Source: Pseudoalteromonas arabiensis (GTDB taxonomy: Bacteria; Pseudomonadota; Gammaproteobacteria; Enterobacterales; Alteromonadaceae). Taken from it: 64,000 nt of DNA. The notes beneath the pieces are model-generated. The model did no database searches. It was not told the DNA's origin and saw only the letters and a program-made list of their open reading frames with translations. The position numbers and the translations under genes were made by a program. The stretch lies in NCBI RefSeq assembly GCF_001550155.1, contig NZ_LRUF01000008.1, positions 1 through 64,000 of the forward strand, read 5' to 3'. Shown here piece by piece: positions 17,732 through 28,961 of this stretch. Each line of letters opens with the position of its first letter. Position 1 is the stretch's first letter.

Positions 17732-18280
17732 TTAACCAATCTTACAATAACACCCTTTGGCATTAGAATTAACGAACTGACTATTAAAACCAGCGCGTAA
17801 ATTTTTAATTACCAACTCAACAAAACCGTTCTGACTCGAGCATGCTAAGCCTTTTGATAATGGCCCTGCATATGCCAACTCTTGATTATCTGAAATAAGT
17901 ACCGCAGCCGGTTGCGCGGGTATAAGTGAAGACAAAGCCATACTCGGGGCTAGTTTTACTACTTTCACTCCCTGCTCGATAGCGTAGTCTGTTAAGCTCT
18001 GAATGTGCGCTTGTGAGCGCGCGGAACAGACACAGGTGTTTTCATCCACAATATACAAAGTATCGCCTTCGACTGCATTAAGCCCAACGGTATTTTGAAA
18101 CAATGACAGCCAGTTTGGTTGCGACAGCGTGTTATCGGGGTCAAATGTTTCTGTTTGCTGGGTGTAAGCAAAAACTAAAGTAGCAAGCACAGTAACAACC
18201 CATAAAAGGGTCGCCACTGTTGATCTTATGCTATTTGAATTTAGCAATACCCTGCTCCAGCACATCAATACTGACATCAA
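17732..18280 (-). CDS. DUF6436-type thioredoxin-like membrane-anchored protein
   Basis: A protein of up to 182 residues with one N-terminal membrane helix (about residues 20-40, [19 protein letters not shown]) and a periplasmic part that looks thioredoxin-like: [21 protein letters not shown], later [24 protein letters not shown] and a terminal CYCKIG. I take it as a DUF6436 member. The cysteines of CVC and those near the C-terminus could bind metal or form disulfides. The reading frame overlaps the end of the chemoreceptor gene by 50 bases; a TTG at about 18247 with GGAG upstream is an alternative, shorter start that still keeps the membrane helix. Overlap suggests joint transcription with the chemoreceptor. 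Function is unknown. Confidence 0.65.
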   Translation of the reverse strand: MMSVLMCWSRVLLNSNSIRSTVATLLWVVTVLATLVFAYTQQTETFDPDNTLSQPNWLSLFQNTVGLNAVEGDTLYIVDENTCVCSARSQAHIQSLTDYAIEQGVKVVKLAPSMALSSLIPAQPAAVLISDNQELAYAGPLSKGLACSSQNGFVELVIKNLRAGFNSQFVNSNAKGCYCKIG

Positions 18281-19697
18281 TTAACTGCACACGATCGGTT
18301 AGCTTTTCAATCATATGGTTATCATTGTCTTGATTAGCAATTAAGGCTTGTGAGTTCTCGGCAATTGCACGGGTGTTACCCGCTTGGTTTTGCACTACAT
18401 GCGCAACCGATTGTGAGCTAGTGGCAGCACTATTTACTTGCTCCGTCATTTCAGTGATTTGTTGCTTCATTTGTGTGCTAATTGCCGATAGTTGCTCAAT
18501 CAGAGTGATACTCCCTTGCATTGACTGAGTCGATGAAGCACTATTTTGCATCAAACTTTCAAGGGTTGTCGTTATTTTATCTGTGGTGTGTTTACTACGC
18601 GTTGCAAGGTTTCTAACTTCATCTGCGACCACAGCAAAACCGCGCCCCTGCTCACCGGCACGAGCCGCTTCAATAGCCGCGTTTAAAGCAAGGAGGTTGG
18701 TTTGCTCAGCAATCGATGAAATCTCATTCAGTAAGTCTGAGATATGGCTACATGCACATACTAATAGTGCAATATTTTGATCTGCCTCTTTAAGGTTACT
18801 AGCAAGCTCAGCGGTTTTGTTGTCTGTATTCGCCACCTCATTTAATGCCTCGCTCGCACTTAAATGAAGCTTTTCAAACTGGGTTTGTAGTTCATTACTT
18901 TCTTGCTCAACATGGGCAAAGCCTTCAGCAACGCGCTCACCTGATTGTGCAATATCAGCCGATAACTGCTCTCGGTGCTGTGCTTGTTGGTGCAGTTCAT
19001 CATGTACTTCAAGCAATTGTTTAGACAGATTTTTTAAAACACTACTTTGACTTTGTACATCACCAATTACACTTGAAACAAAACCAAGAAGACGATTGAA
19101 GCCCGCCACCGCTTCACTGTGACTCTCATCGGCTCTTAGACTAATATTAATACTGTTTTCATCCGCCATAATTTGCTCTGTAGTATTACTTAACGAGAGC
19201 CCTGCACTGCGTTCACGGTGCAATGTTTTAGCGATGTAGCCCGCAACAATAGCTTCAACAATGGCATATACAGCATGGATAAGTACGGTACTAAAATACA
19301 ATCTGTCAGGGTCAAAAACATATAAACCCATTTCATTGATTTGTAAAAAATAAAAACTTAAATGATGAACGGCAACAAACGCAAGTGCAGTAATAAACAC
19401 TCGCCACTCAACAAACATGATTAGCACAGCCATCAATATAAAAATTTCAAAGTGAACTTCAATAAGTCCATAGCTTTGTTGGATGTGTAAAAACGAAAAC
19501 ATCATGCAGCCAGCTGCAACCACATGAGCGGTCAATTTACTACTTGGGAAGCGGTACAGCATCCAAAGCGGCAAAGACAGCAAAAGTAAGCCTGTGACCA
19601 CACCGGTTAACAAGGTTGAGTAGATAAACCCTAATACCAAAGACTCTACAAATAAAAGAAGAAACAAATAGGTAAAAAGGCGGCGCACACTTGTCAT
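18231..19697 (-). CDS. Methyl-accepting chemotaxis protein with polytopic N-terminus
   Basis: A 488-residue chemoreceptor. The N-terminal 165 residues form about five or six membrane helices with no large periplasmic domain; they include [18 protein letters not shown] and [14 protein letters not shown], a histidine-rich pattern shared by many receptors of this class. A coiled coil follows, with the conserved signalling tip [20 protein letters not shown] around residue 344 and the adaptor-binding [13 protein letters not shown]. No C-terminal CheR-tethering pentapeptide is seen. The ligand is unknown; the intramembrane histidines may hold a cofactor, as is suspected for related membrane sensor domains. 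It overlaps the DUF6436 gene downstream. Confidence 0.9.
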   Translation of the reverse strand: MTSVRRLFTYLFLLLFVESLVLGFIYSTLLTGVVTGLLLLSLPLWMLYRFPSSKLTAHVVAAGCMMFSFLHIQQSYGLIEVHFEIFILMAVLIMFVEWRVFITALAFVAVHHLSFYFLQINEMGLYVFDPDRLYFSTVLIHAVYAIVEAIVAGYIAKTLHRERSAGLSLSNTTEQIMADENSINISLRADESHSEAVAGFNRLLGFVSSVIGDVQSQSSVLKNLSKQLLEVHDELHQQAQHREQLSADIAQSGERVAEGFAHVEQESNELQTQFEKLHLSASEALNEVANTDNKTAELASNLKEADQNIALLVCACSHISDLLNEISSIAEQTNLLALNAAIEAARAGEQGRGFAVVADEVRNLATRSKHTTDKITTTLESLMQNSASSTQSMQGSITLIEQLSAISTQMKQQITEMTEQVNSAATSSQSVAHVVQNQAGNTRAIAENSQALIANQDNDNHMIEKLTDRVQLIDVSIDVLEQGIAKFK

Positions 19698-19773
19698 AGT
19701 TAAAGCCTTAATTATTAAATTATTTACAAAAATACAATTAACCGAGCCTATACGGTTTGATGCGTATCATGGT

Positions 19774-20328
19774 TCACTTTATTAATGGCAATAATGCTCT
19801 AAATTGTTCAGTTCCTGCTTTTTCTAACCATTGAAATAACACACTTTCGGTACAGGTTATTATAGCTCCAGCCTGCGTAAGTTGCTTTGTTGCTATGTTT
19901 TTATGATGTGAGTTGCGCGATGCAATAGCGTCATCCACAATGAATAATTTAAAATCGGCAGTTAATAAATCTAAACACGTTTGTAAAACACAAACATGCG
20001 CTTCTGTTCCTGCAACAACAATTTGGGGACGATTAAAGCGCGATAGCGACTCTATAAAGTTTGGCTCTAAACAGGCACTAAAATGTATTTTTTCTATATT
20101 ACAGCTTGTTGCCATAAAGTGGGCAAGCGATGGGTCGGTTGCACCCAGTTTTTCAGGATTTTGCTCCGTAAAAACCACTGGAATATCAAAAAGAGATGCC
20201 CCTTTTAAAAGCTTTTCGGTATTATTAACAACCTCTGCAAACTCGCTAATAACAGGAGAAAGCCCTGCTTGTTCATCAATGATAAGTAAAATCGTTTGCG
20301 TTTTTTGACATATAAATGGATGACGCAT
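19774..20328 (-). CDS. Isochorismatase-like cysteine hydrolase
   Basis: A protein of about 184 residues from the isochorismatase superfamily, closest in form to the YcaC-type hydrolases. The catalytic triad is visible: D in LLIIDEQAG, K in NIEKIHFSA, and C in GTEAHVCVLQT. I placed the start at the ATG at 20328 (MRHPFICQK), which has AAGG seven bases upstream; an upstream in-frame ATG at 20379 would add 17 residues without a domain role. The substrate is unknown. It stands alone, divergent from the GGDEF-EAL gene; the spacer 20380-20498 is very AT-rich and probably holds both promoters. Confidence 0.85.
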   Translation of the reverse strand: MRHPFICQKTQTILLIIDEQAGLSPVISEFAEVVNNTEKLLKGASLFDIPVVFTEQNPEKLGATDPSLAHFMATSCNIEKIHFSACLEPNFIESLSRFNRPQIVVAGTEAHVCVLQTCLDLLTADFKLFIVDDAIASRNSHHKNIATKQLTQAGAIITCTESVLFQWLEKAGTEQFRALLPLIK

Positions 20329-20498
20329 AAAAGGCCTTGGGTCATTTTTAATTAATGTATTTATAGCACATAGATACATTTGTGTGCCTTAATTAACATT
20401 ATGCTAAATTATCTTTTCTTACACGTTAATTACGTGCATATTTGTGCTATATTTTACTAAAAGTTTTGTGCAAATAATCATTTAGGGTTCAACATTCG

Positions 20499-23400
20499 GT
20501 GCCTAAACACTTTCTCCTAATTTTCATTTTTACTCTATTAGTATTCCCTAACGTTGCGAATGCGCAAAATTATGCTTTGCAAATTCAGCGACTTTCAACA
20601 GATGAAGGCTTAACTCAAGGCTCTGTTACTAAAGTTGTTCAAGATGATCTCGGTTTTATATGGATTGGTACTTACCTAGGTTTAAATCGTTATGACGGTT
20701 ACCAGGTATCTCCATTTTCAGGAGAGCACATACTCGATCAGCGACAAATTGCCTTCATGGCAAAGACTAACAATGGAAAACTATTTGTAAGTACCGAGTT
20801 TTCAGGGGCTTTTTTAATTGACCCAAAATCTTTGCATGTTGAAAAAATCTATTCAGGAAAACTAAACCCTGAAGATAATTTTTTCTCACCAATATTGGCT
20901 TTCGATGAAAGTGATAACGATTACTTTTTCGCTATAAACCAACACGTTTACTCCTACCACAAGCAATCAAAAAAGTTTTTACATGAATTCTCGATAAATA
21001 AAGAGGAACATTTTGTTCGCTCTCTGAAACTCTATGAAAACTCTCTATTTATAGGTACCTCAAATGGGCTGTTTTCTAAGAATCTCGCTGATGAGCATAT
21101 TTCGTATATTCCATTGGCAAGTCAAAAAACCATCAACGATGACAACAAAAACGTTAAATTTTTGCATATCGATAAACAGCTAGGACTTCTCGTCGGAACG
21201 GTGGAAGGAATGTATAACATCCCTTTTAACAACAAAGAGTTACTTGAATTTGACAAAGCTAGGTTACTCATTCCAAAGCTCAATATATGGGATTATACCG
21301 ACAGCCCTTTTGGTGAATATATAGTGACCGAAAAAGGCTTATTTGAATTTAATCGACAAACACTAGACGCTGAATTTGTTTTACGTTTCGACCAAAGCAA
21401 ATTCAACATGACCGATAACACTATACCAGATGTCATGGTTGATAAAACGGGTCTGCTTTGGCTTGCGTCACGTTCGCAAGGGGTATTCACTTGGTCTACT
21501 TTGGCCAAGCGCTTTAAACATATCCAGTTGAAGAATGAACAAAGTTATTACGACAATAACATTTGGTCAATTATCCAAGATGACAATAATACCCTTTGGA
21601 TTGGTACCGATAACGGCTTAATGAAATACAACCAGTTAACTAAAAAAACTACTGCGTACTTAGTTAACAATGATGAAAAAGCATTTCATGGTGAGCATGG
21701 TATTTATGGTATTAGCAAAGCACAACTAGATGATAATAACCGTTACCTATGGCTGATGAAGTATGTTGGATTGACGCTGTTTGACAAAAAAACAGGCAAA
21801 ACAATACCCATTAACGGCAGTGAAAAAACAAAGGCATTTTTATCTACAGAACCTAGTTGGGGTTTTCACGTTATAAAACCTGACCAATTTGCCTTTATAA
21901 CGAATGACGAGTTTTACACTTATAACGGTAAAACTGGCGAATTAAATGTCATTAAAGGGCTTAAAGAGCAAGTAGATATAATCAATGCAAATTCATTTTT
22001 AAAGCCTTTCCCCAATTATCCTGATGAGTATGTGCTTAACCTGTCGGGTAAGCTCTATCGTTACAATGAATCCACCCAAAAGTTAACGCTAATATATAAA
22101 GTAGAAAACTATAACCCTTTAGCTTTCTTTCTAATAGATGACTGGGTCATCGATCACAATAATATGTTATGGCTAGCTTCATCACATGAAGGTTTAATAG
22201 GCTTAGACGCTGAAACCTATGAAGTTAAGCATCGTTTTGGGCAAGCATCTGGCTTACAGGCTAAATCAGTTTTTGGGCTTCAAATAGATCGTTTTGGGTT
22301 TTTATGGTTTAGCTCTCAAAACGGTTTATATCGTTTAGATTTGAGCTCATTTACGTTAGATCGCTATTTTATACGAGACGGTCTATCCGTTAACGAGTTT
22401 AATATAGATGCAGATACAACACTCGCTAATGGGCAAATAGCATTTGGTTCAACCCGTGGCGTCTTACTTGTCTCGCCAGAAGATTTTCTTTCTTCGCCAG
22501 TCAGTACGCAGAAAAACGCAACTGAAATTACCAGTGTTTCACTCTTATCAAGAGAGCTTAACTATCACCCCTATAAATACGCTGATAATGCGCTGCAACT
22601 CACCGCAGATGATATAGGCTTAGAGGTCACTTTTTCTAACTTTGACACATTAAATAAAGACACCACACGATATAAAGTGACTTTAGAAGGCCCTACGTCA
22701 TTACAATACGACAAACTAACGACTAATAAGGTACTTTTTACAAAGCTTCCTCCTGGTGATTATGTGTTGTCGGTTTCATCTACTTCAGAGCTCACTAAAG
22801 CTGACACTGCAACCCGCCAGTTAAGGTTCAACGTGGCATATGCAATGTGGTCCTCTCCGTTTGCAATCGCTTGCTACACAGTGATTGTTTTGGCTATTTT
22901 ATTTATTATTTTTTGGCAGTATCGTGCTCGTCAGCAAACGATCCGAAAAGCGCATGATGAGATCGTAAAATCCCAGCAACAAACTGAGCTTGCACTAAGT
23001 AGTAATAACAGTGGTGTATGGGAAGCTAACCTTAAAAATATGACTATACACCATAACCGTATAGCGGCTGAATTAGGTTATAAAGAATACGAGGATACAA
23101 TTAAACTCACTGAATTTTTAAACCTGATTCACCCTCATGATCGACGCTTATTCATCAATCAATGGGACTCTTTTTCTAAACAGCTCAATCAACAACAGTG
23201 GAATGTAACCTACCGTCTAAGACACAAAGCAGGTCAATGGTTATGGTATCAAGATCTTGGCCGTGTCGTTGCAGCGGATGAAAATAATACACCGCTGAAA
23301 ATATCAGGAATATATAGCAATATTACTGAGCAAAAAGCAAATGCACAGCAAGCCGCCGTGCTTGGGGAAGCCTTCGGTCAAATAAATGATTGGCTACTTA

Positions 23401-25034
23401 TTTTAGATAATCAATTAAAGCCTTTTTCAGCTAATGCCAGTTTCAGCGAAGCCTTTGCCACACCGAATAACATTGCAGACTTGAGCTTAAAAGACTTCTT
23501 AGGTGCGATAGGAAAAGCGCACTACGTTGAGTTTTTGACTGTTTTAAAAACCCTCAAACCCAAACAAAACTGGAAGACAGAGGCATTTATCCGCACCTTA
23601 AAAAGTCCCGCTCACCCAGTACACATAAGTGTTACAGCCGTAGCAAAAGATCAGCAAACAATTAATTACTACGTCATCGTAATATCAGATCTAACAGAGC
23701 AAAAACGTGCCGAAGATGAGCTTAGATACCTAGCTAACTATGACCCTTTAACAGGCTTACCTAATCGTACGTTAATGCATTCTAAAATAAATACCTGTAT
23801 TAATGATGCCAGCAAAGAGAATAAATTAGCCGCTCTGTTGTTTATCGACCTAGATAAATTTAAACCTGTCAATGACTCTTTTGGTCATGCGGTGGGCGAT
23901 CAGTTACTGTGCAACATCACCAGAAGAGTGAGTTTAATTTTACCTGACAATGCAATAATAGGCAGGCAAAGTGGTGATGAATTTTTAGTGCTAGTGCAAG
24001 ACTTACACTCGCCTCAAAGCTTAAGTACCTTAGTTAAATCACTCACCGATGAACTAGGTAATAAAGTGGTTATTGAAGATTTTTCTATCAATATATCGGC
24101 CAGCATCGGGGTTGCTCTGTATCCATTTGATGCAACAACTGCGGATGACTTAATTCGCAACGCTGATATTGCAATGATGCATGCAAAACAGTCTGGCCGT
24201 AACAACTTTAAATATTTCACAGAGCAAATGAATAACCAGCTCACTAAAAAGTTGTTACTCGAAAACGCACTAAAAGATGCTTTTAAAGATGACGAGCTAT
24301 TTAATAACTATCAGCCGATTGTTAATGCTAGGACTAAAACCATCAACGGTGTTGAACTATTAATGCGCTGGAAAAACGAGCAAGGATTTGTCTCCCCCGC
24401 CGAATTTATTCCTATCGCTGAAGAAATCGGTTTAATTGATGTCTTAACAGAGCAAGCACTTGAGCGCGCATTAATCGAGCTCAAGCCCCTTTTACGGGCA
24501 AACCCTCGCTTTTATTTGTCGTTAAATTTATCACCGATGCATATTTTGAAGTCAAACCTTACAGAGCGTTTGTTGATGATACTGAATAATCATTTGGTAA
24601 AACCAATTCAGCTGCGCTTGGAGATCACTGAGAGCACCTTACTTGAGGATAAAATAAAAGCATCAAAGCAGTTACAAAAATTAAAAAATGCGGGTTTTAA
24701 ACTGTTACTGGATGACTTCGGGACAGGCTATTCTTCATTAACCTATTTAAGCCAATTTCCTATCGATGTTATAAAAATAGATCAAAGCTTTGTGCGTAAC
24801 ATTGGCCAAGATAAAAGTAACGAGTCAATCATCAAAACCATTCATGCGCTATCGACAAATTTAGGGCTTTATTGTATTGCTGAAGGTGTCGAAACCACAG
24901 AACAAATTAAGTTCTTAGAGAAGATGGGTTGTGAAGATCTACAAGGATATTATTTTGCTAAGCCCATGCTGATCGATGAGCTTAACAAGGAGTCTACCAT
25001 CCAAGCTATTATTAGCCGTCTAAACGCGCTTTAA
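20499..25034 (+). CDS. Propeller-sensor GGDEF-EAL protein, c-di-GMP turnover
   Basis: A 1511-residue membrane protein. Order: signal peptide (1-22); two-component-regulator propeller repeats in the periplasm (about 30-680; e.g. [20 protein letters not shown]); Y_Y_Y domain (about 690-780); membrane helix (785-808); two PAS domains (about 830-945 and 950-1070); GGDEF domain (about 1077-1245); EAL domain (about 1250-1500). The cyclase motif reads SGDEF near residue 1157, so cyclase activity is doubtful. The EAL motif is ELL near 1285 with the catalytic set otherwise kept (NLSP, EITES, DDFGTG, KID, AEGVET), so it is probably a phosphodiesterase. The start is GTG (MPKHFLLIF). The 3' end overlaps that of the hybrid kinase gene by 23 bases on opposite strands. 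Confidence 0.92.
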   Translation: MPKHFLLIFIFTLLVFPNVANAQNYALQIQRLSTDEGLTQGSVTKVVQDDLGFIWIGTYLGLNRYDGYQVSPFSGEHILDQRQIAFMAKTNNGKLFVSTEFSGAFLIDPKSLHVEKIYSGKLNPEDNFFSPILAFDESDNDYFFAINQHVYSYHKQSKKFLHEFSINKEEHFVRSLKLYENSLFIGTSNGLFSKNLADEHISYIPLASQKTINDDNKNVKFLHIDKQLGLLVGTVEGMYNIPFNNKELLEFDKARLLIPKLNIWDYTDSPFGEYIVTEKGLFEFNRQTLDAEFVLRFDQSKFNMTDNTIPDVMVDKTGLLWLASRSQGVFTWSTLAKRFKHIQLKNEQSYYDNNIWSIIQDDNNTLWIGTDNGLMKYNQLTKKTTAYLVNNDEKAFHGEHGIYGISKAQLDDNNRYLWLMKYVGLTLFDKKTGKTIPINGSEKTKAFLSTEPSWGFHVIKPDQFAFITNDEFYTYNGKTGELNVIKGLKEQVDIINANSFLKPFPNYPDEYVLNLSGKLYRYNESTQKLTLIYKVENYNPLAFFLIDDWVIDHNNMLWLASSHEGLIGLDAETYEVKHRFGQASGLQAKSVFGLQIDRFGFLWFSSQNGLYRLDLSSFTLDRYFIRDGLSVNEFNIDADTTLANGQIAFGSTRGVLLVSPEDFLSSPVSTQKNATEITSVSLLSRELNYHPYKYADNALQLTADDIGLEVTFSNFDTLNKDTTRYKVTLEGPTSLQYDKLTTNKVLFTKLPPGDYVLSVSSTSELTKADTATRQLRFNVAYAMWSSPFAIACYTVIVLAILFIIFWQYRARQQTIRKAHDEIVKSQQQTELALSSNNSGVWEANLKNMTIHHNRIAAELGYKEYEDTIKLTEFLNLIHPHDRRLFINQWDSFSKQLNQQQWNVTYRLRHKAGQWLWYQDLGRVVAADENNTPLKISGIYSNITEQKANAQQAAVLGEAFGQINDWLLILDNQLKPFSANASFSEAFATPNNIADLSLKDFLGAIGKAHYVEFLTVLKTLKPKQNWKTEAFIRTLKSPAHPVHISVTAVAKDQQTINYYVIVISDLTEQKRAEDELRYLANYDPLTGLPNRTLMHSKINTCINDASKENKLAALLFIDLDKFKPVNDSFGHAVGDQLLCNITRRVSLILPDNAIIGRQSGDEFLVLVQDLHSPQSLSTLVKSLTDELGNKVVIEDFSINISASIGVALYPFDATTADDLIRNADIAMMHAKQSGRNNFKYFTEQMNNQLTKKLLLENALKDAFKDDELFNNYQPIVNARTKTINGVELLMRWKNEQGFVSPAEFIPIAEEIGLIDVLTEQALERALIELKPLLRANPRFYLSLNLSPMHILKSNLTERLLMILNNHLVKPIQLRLEITESTLLEDKIKASKQLQKLKNAGFKLLLDDFGTGYSSLTYLSQFPIDVIKIDQSFVRNIGQDKSNESIIKTIHALSTNLGLYCIAEGVETTEQIKFLEKMGCEDLQGYYFAKPMLIDELNKESTIQAIISRLNAL

Positions 25035-27795
25035 ACCACTTATTTAGACAATTATATAGCTCATCTTTATTAATAGGCTTAGAAATAAAATCATCCATTC
25101 CTGCTTCAATGCAACGCTTTTGATCATCTTCAAAAGCGTTTGCGGTAATCGCAATTATAACAGCTCGCCCATAACGTTCTGGCGCTAATTTAATCGCTTG
25201 AGTGCACTGATAACCATCCATATTTGGCATCTGACAGTCCATTAAAATAATGTCAGCCACAAAGCTCTCTAAGGCTTTAAGTGCTTCTACACCATCACTG
25301 GCTTGCTTAATTGTACACTGAGTTTCATTCATCATTTTATTGAGTACCAGTTGATTAACTGGATTATCCTCAACTATCAGTACATTGACACCTGCTAGCT
25401 CTGGCTTCTGAACAGATTGATTATCTACAAGCGTGGATTCACTTATTTGAGCAGGTACACAAAGTGTAAACACACTGCCCTTACCTTGTTCACTTTGAAG
25501 TTTAAGCTCACCTTTCATTAACTCTATAATACGCTTTGAAATCGCTAAACCAAGCCCAGTACCGCCATACTTTCGGGTTGTAGAAATATCAGCCTGAGTA
25601 AACTCAGTGAAAAGTATAGCTTGCTGGTCTGGCGAAATACCAATACCCGTGTCACGAATACATACTTCAAGCGTGCCATTTTTGTAATGACTAGATAAAG
25701 TAATTTCACCGGATTCGGTAAATTTACCCGCATTACTTAAAATATTATTAATAACTTGGCTAAAGCGAAGCGGATCTAAGCTAACGTAATCGGGAATGTC
25801 TTTTGATATATCAAGTTCAAACGAAACGTTAGGCTTCACACACGTATTACTAAACACTTGCGCTAACTTATATAACAGCTTTTTCACCTCTACAGCACGA
25901 TATTCTAATTTTAGTGCTCCAGCTTCAATTTTTGAAAAGTCTAAAATATCGTTAAGTATCAATAATAAATTGTTGGCACTTTGATGCACCATTGCCAGCT
26001 CTTCGCGTTCTTTTTCTGGTAAGGTTTGATTATCAAGAAGCAACTGCGTCATGCCTAAAATACCATTTAACGGCGTCCTTATCTCGTGGCTCATATTGGC
26101 TAAAAATTGCGATTTTGTTTTATTGGCATGATTTGCAGTTTTAACGGCCTCTAGCAACTCATTTGTTTTATCACTAACTTGGCGTTCCAATTGTGCATTA
26201 AAGTCCTTAAGCTTGCTGTTAAGGTGCTCATTTTCATGGTTTACTTGACGTAGGCGGCTAAAGCTCAGTGTTAGTTTATTAGCTAAATTAGCAAACTGTG
26301 ATTGCAACCTGCTTACTTCAAGCCAAGTATTAGGCAAATATGCATCTGTATTTGCCTGCTCAGGTTCAAATTTATCAATTTGTTCAGCTAACTTTGAAAT
26401 AGGCGCAACCAACCAGCGGCTAAGCTGGGTTATAAAAATACTGGTCAATAAGATAATAAATACAATCATTACAATTGACTGCCCCCAAGCATGCACTGCA
26501 ACATTGTTAGCATACTTGCGATTAAGCATAGTCAACACCACCCAGTTGTGCTCTGATGATCGTGCTTGACGAACATAAAACTGCTGCTCACTATCAGGGT
26601 TAAGCACCTTAAAGCGAGTCTCATCTGCAAACCCGCTCAACTCATTGTCTTTAATTTCCTGTAATTCAATAAAGTCATCTAAGGAGCTGTAAACCACTTT
26701 ATTCATTGAATCTAACACGACTAACTCACCTTGATGGCTGAATAAACTAGGTCGTAACTTTGAAAAGTAATCAAACATCAATGAGCCTTCAACAATTCCT
26801 GTAAAGGTATCTTTAATATAGATAGGAGCAGAAACAGCCACGATAGGAAGCGCACCAAACCCACGTCCTTTAAAAATAGAAGACACATACCCAAGCCTAT
26901 GGTTAGGAGCATTAATAAAGTAGTCTCTATCTGAAACATTTGGTTGGATCTTAGATTGCTCTAGGCTAATTGCTAAAGATTTAGGATAAAAATGAGTCAC
27001 ATCAGCAACTGCATTTGTAATGATTTGCGTTCTAAAATCAGGATATAACTGCGCCATGTTCTCTAACATTGCTTGTTTAGGAGCGCCTAAAGCAATACTT
27101 TTTGCAGTTAAAAGAACACCTTTTTTATGGTGCTCTAAGTGAGTATCTATGGTCTGCGATATTTCTTGTGCTTTTTCATAAAGTTGAGAATTGATCTCAT
27201 ACTCAATGCGTGAATAGTGATTATTGGTTAATACTATAGACGTTAAAATAACGACCAAAATAATGAGTAAAGTTACTATATAATTGAGTATTTTATATAA
27301 CGAAGAATAGTATTTATACCATGAGTAACGGCTAAAGAAGAAGCTCAATAAATCAATGACAGACAAGTAAATCGCTGCATTGAGGCTGTATTTTGCCAAG
27401 GCTATGGCAATAGTCAAAATTGGCAAGCCCAATGTGAAATGGCCAAAACTCCAAAGTAAGGGCAAGCCGACTATAAACCAAAATATCATACCGCGCAGGA
27501 ACACAGGTCGGGCTTTACTTAAACAAAAAACGTGCAAAAAGATAAGTTCAAGAGCAAATACAACTGAGGGCCATGCATGCCCCCAACGATAAAAAATAAA
27601 GCCAGTGCTTATCACAAATGTGATAAGCGCAAATCGCCAACCAAATAACAGTAAACTTAGGATGACAAAAAATTGTCCTAACAAAAATTCGGAGCTATCT
27701 AAGAAAAAGATAGGAAGTAGATTGGTAACACCCGCAACAGCTCCTAACAACACAGCTGCAAAAAAGCTAAAATATGGCGGTTTATGAACTAGCAA
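25012..27795 (-). CDS. Hybrid sensor histidine kinase
   Basis: A 927-residue kinase. The first 200 residues form about seven or eight membrane helices, as in MASE-type sensors. A periplasmic Cache-like domain (about 205-420, with [11 protein letters not shown] and [21 protein letters not shown]) and another helix (about 425-450) follow. Then a coiled coil, HisKA with the phosphorylated histidine in [17 protein letters not shown] near residue 570, HATPase with N, G1 and G2 boxes ([23 protein letters not shown]), and a receiver domain with D in [13 protein letters not shown] near residue 850. No separate response regulator is adjacent. The start is TTG. It converges on the GGDEF-EAL gene, with overlapping ends. 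Confidence 0.93.
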   Translation of the reverse strand: MLVHKPPYFSFFAAVLLGAVAGVTNLLPIFFLDSSEFLLGQFFVILSLLLFGWRFALITFVISTGFIFYRWGHAWPSVVFALELIFLHVFCLSKARPVFLRGMIFWFIVGLPLLWSFGHFTLGLPILTIAIALAKYSLNAAIYLSVIDLLSFFFSRYSWYKYYSSLYKILNYIVTLLIILVVILTSIVLTNNHYSRIEYEINSQLYEKAQEISQTIDTHLEHHKKGVLLTAKSIALGAPKQAMLENMAQLYPDFRTQIITNAVADVTHFYPKSLAISLEQSKIQPNVSDRDYFINAPNHRLGYVSSIFKGRGFGALPIVAVSAPIYIKDTFTGIVEGSLMFDYFSKLRPSLFSHQGELVVLDSMNKVVYSSLDDFIELQEIKDNELSGFADETRFKVLNPDSEQQFYVRQARSSEHNWVVLTMLNRKYANNVAVHAWGQSIVMIVFIILLTSIFITQLSRWLVAPISKLAEQIDKFEPEQANTDAYLPNTWLEVSRLQSQFANLANKLTLSFSRLRQVNHENEHLNSKLKDFNAQLERQVSDKTNELLEAVKTANHANKTKSQFLANMSHEIRTPLNGILGMTQLLLDNQTLPEKEREELAMVHQSANNLLLILNDILDFSKIEAGALKLEYRAVEVKKLLYKLAQVFSNTCVKPNVSFELDISKDIPDYVSLDPLRFSQVINNILSNAGKFTESGEITLSSHYKNGTLEVCIRDTGIGISPDQQAILFTEFTQADISTTRKYGGTGLGLAISKRIIELMKGELKLQSEQGKGSVFTLCVPAQISESTLVDNQSVQKPELAGVNVLIVEDNPVNQLVLNKMMNETQCTIKQASDGVEALKALESFVADIILMDCQMPNMDGYQCTQAIKLAPERYGRAVIIAITANAFEDDQKRCIEAGMDDFISKPINKDELYNCLNKWFKARLDG

Positions 27796-27857
27796 AGGCG
27801 GTACCCTATCTTATAGTGATACCTTTAAATTAAAAGAAAAAAAGGTAATTTGCCACC

Positions 27858-28751
27858 TTAATTAATAGGGTGGCATTCATGGCTTTCAATTTGTAAGACA
27901 CTTTTCGCAACTTTAAAGCGCGAAAGTAAAAGCTTTTCGACTTTTAGGCGACACGCTTCATCATGCTTTTCTACTGTACAGTGTTGTTTTAACACGACAT
28001 GCGCGCCGACAATGACAGTGTTATCCTGACGAACAACCGTTACATTATGCACATTTTGAACATGCTCAATTGAAGCTATGCTTTTTTCAACCTCAGCCAC
28101 ATTAGGCAGTTTACTATTATTTTCAACTAGGCCTTTAATGCAACGTATTATTACTTTAACGCCCGTGAATAAAACGAAAGAGGCAATTAACATGCTCGAA
28201 ATAATATCGATTTCAGCCCAGCCAGTAAGGTAAATCAAAATTCCTGCAAAAAAAGTTGAAACCGTTGAAATTAAATCAAAAAACGAGTGAAGAAACACCG
28301 CGTATACATTAATGCTCGCTTTGCGCCCTTTGTAAAGGACCCAAGCTGCGGCACCATGAAATAAAAAGCCAATAGCTGAAATAACAGACATTAGATAGCT
28401 ATTAATTTCGAGATGGTTACCTTCATTATGGTGTAGGTATCGCTCACCACCTTCGTATAAAATAACCAAACTAATACTTAAGTACAGAATACCATTGATT
28501 AAACCGCCTGTTAGTTCTGCACGTTGATAACCATCATTAAAGTTTTTGGCAAAATGTATCGCCATTGACGACGCTATTAACGCGATAAATAAAGAACTAT
28601 TATGGACAAACAAATGCCCCGCATCAGCAAGCACTGCTAACGAGTTTGAAAAATACGCACCAATGATCTGAATTACCATAAACGAGCAAGTAATGGCTAA
28701 AGCAATTAGCAAGCGACGTCTAGATGCTTGGTGAGTCGTAATATCTGTCAT
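27858..28751 (-). CDS. Cation diffusion facilitator (CDF) metal exporter, altered site
   Basis: A 297-residue CDF-family protein with six membrane helices and a cytoplasmic C-terminal domain (about 215-297). CDF proteins export Zn, Co, Fe or Mn in exchange for protons. The transport site normally uses HxxxD or DxxxD in helix 2 and HxxxD in helix 5. Helix 5 has H155 and D159 (FLHSFFDL). Helix 2 has LADAGHLFVHNSS, with H46 and H50: the usual aspartate is a histidine. This could change metal choice. The C-terminal sequence HECHPIN may bind metal. It is monocistronic. It resembles the CzcD/ZitB branch by sequence. Confidence 0.9.
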   Translation of the reverse strand: MTDITTHQASRRRLLIALAITCSFMVIQIIGAYFSNSLAVLADAGHLFVHNSSLFIALIASSMAIHFAKNFNDGYQRAELTGGLINGILYLSISLVILYEGGERYLHHNEGNHLEINSYLMSVISAIGFLFHGAAAWVLYKGRKASINVYAVFLHSFFDLISTVSTFFAGILIYLTGWAEIDIISSMLIASFVLFTGVKVIIRCIKGLVENNSKLPNVAEVEKSIASIEHVQNVHNVTVVRQDNTVIVGAHVVLKQHCTVEKHDEACRLKVEKLLLSRFKVAKSVLQIESHECHPIN

Positions 28752-28961
28752 GAAGAAGAGATAAACCTATTCGCTGGAAAAAGAGTAATGATATACAGTC
28801 TCAATTGTAATACGTGACGCCACTAAACGCACTAAAAACTTATTTATCTCTTACGCTACGCATGTTTTTAGCTTTCTGATTGAGAGAAAAGAAAATTTTA
28901 TATCAATATTTTGTTAAAAATTGTAACCTTATACCGTGTATTGGTTTTAGGTCGTTTTTTA

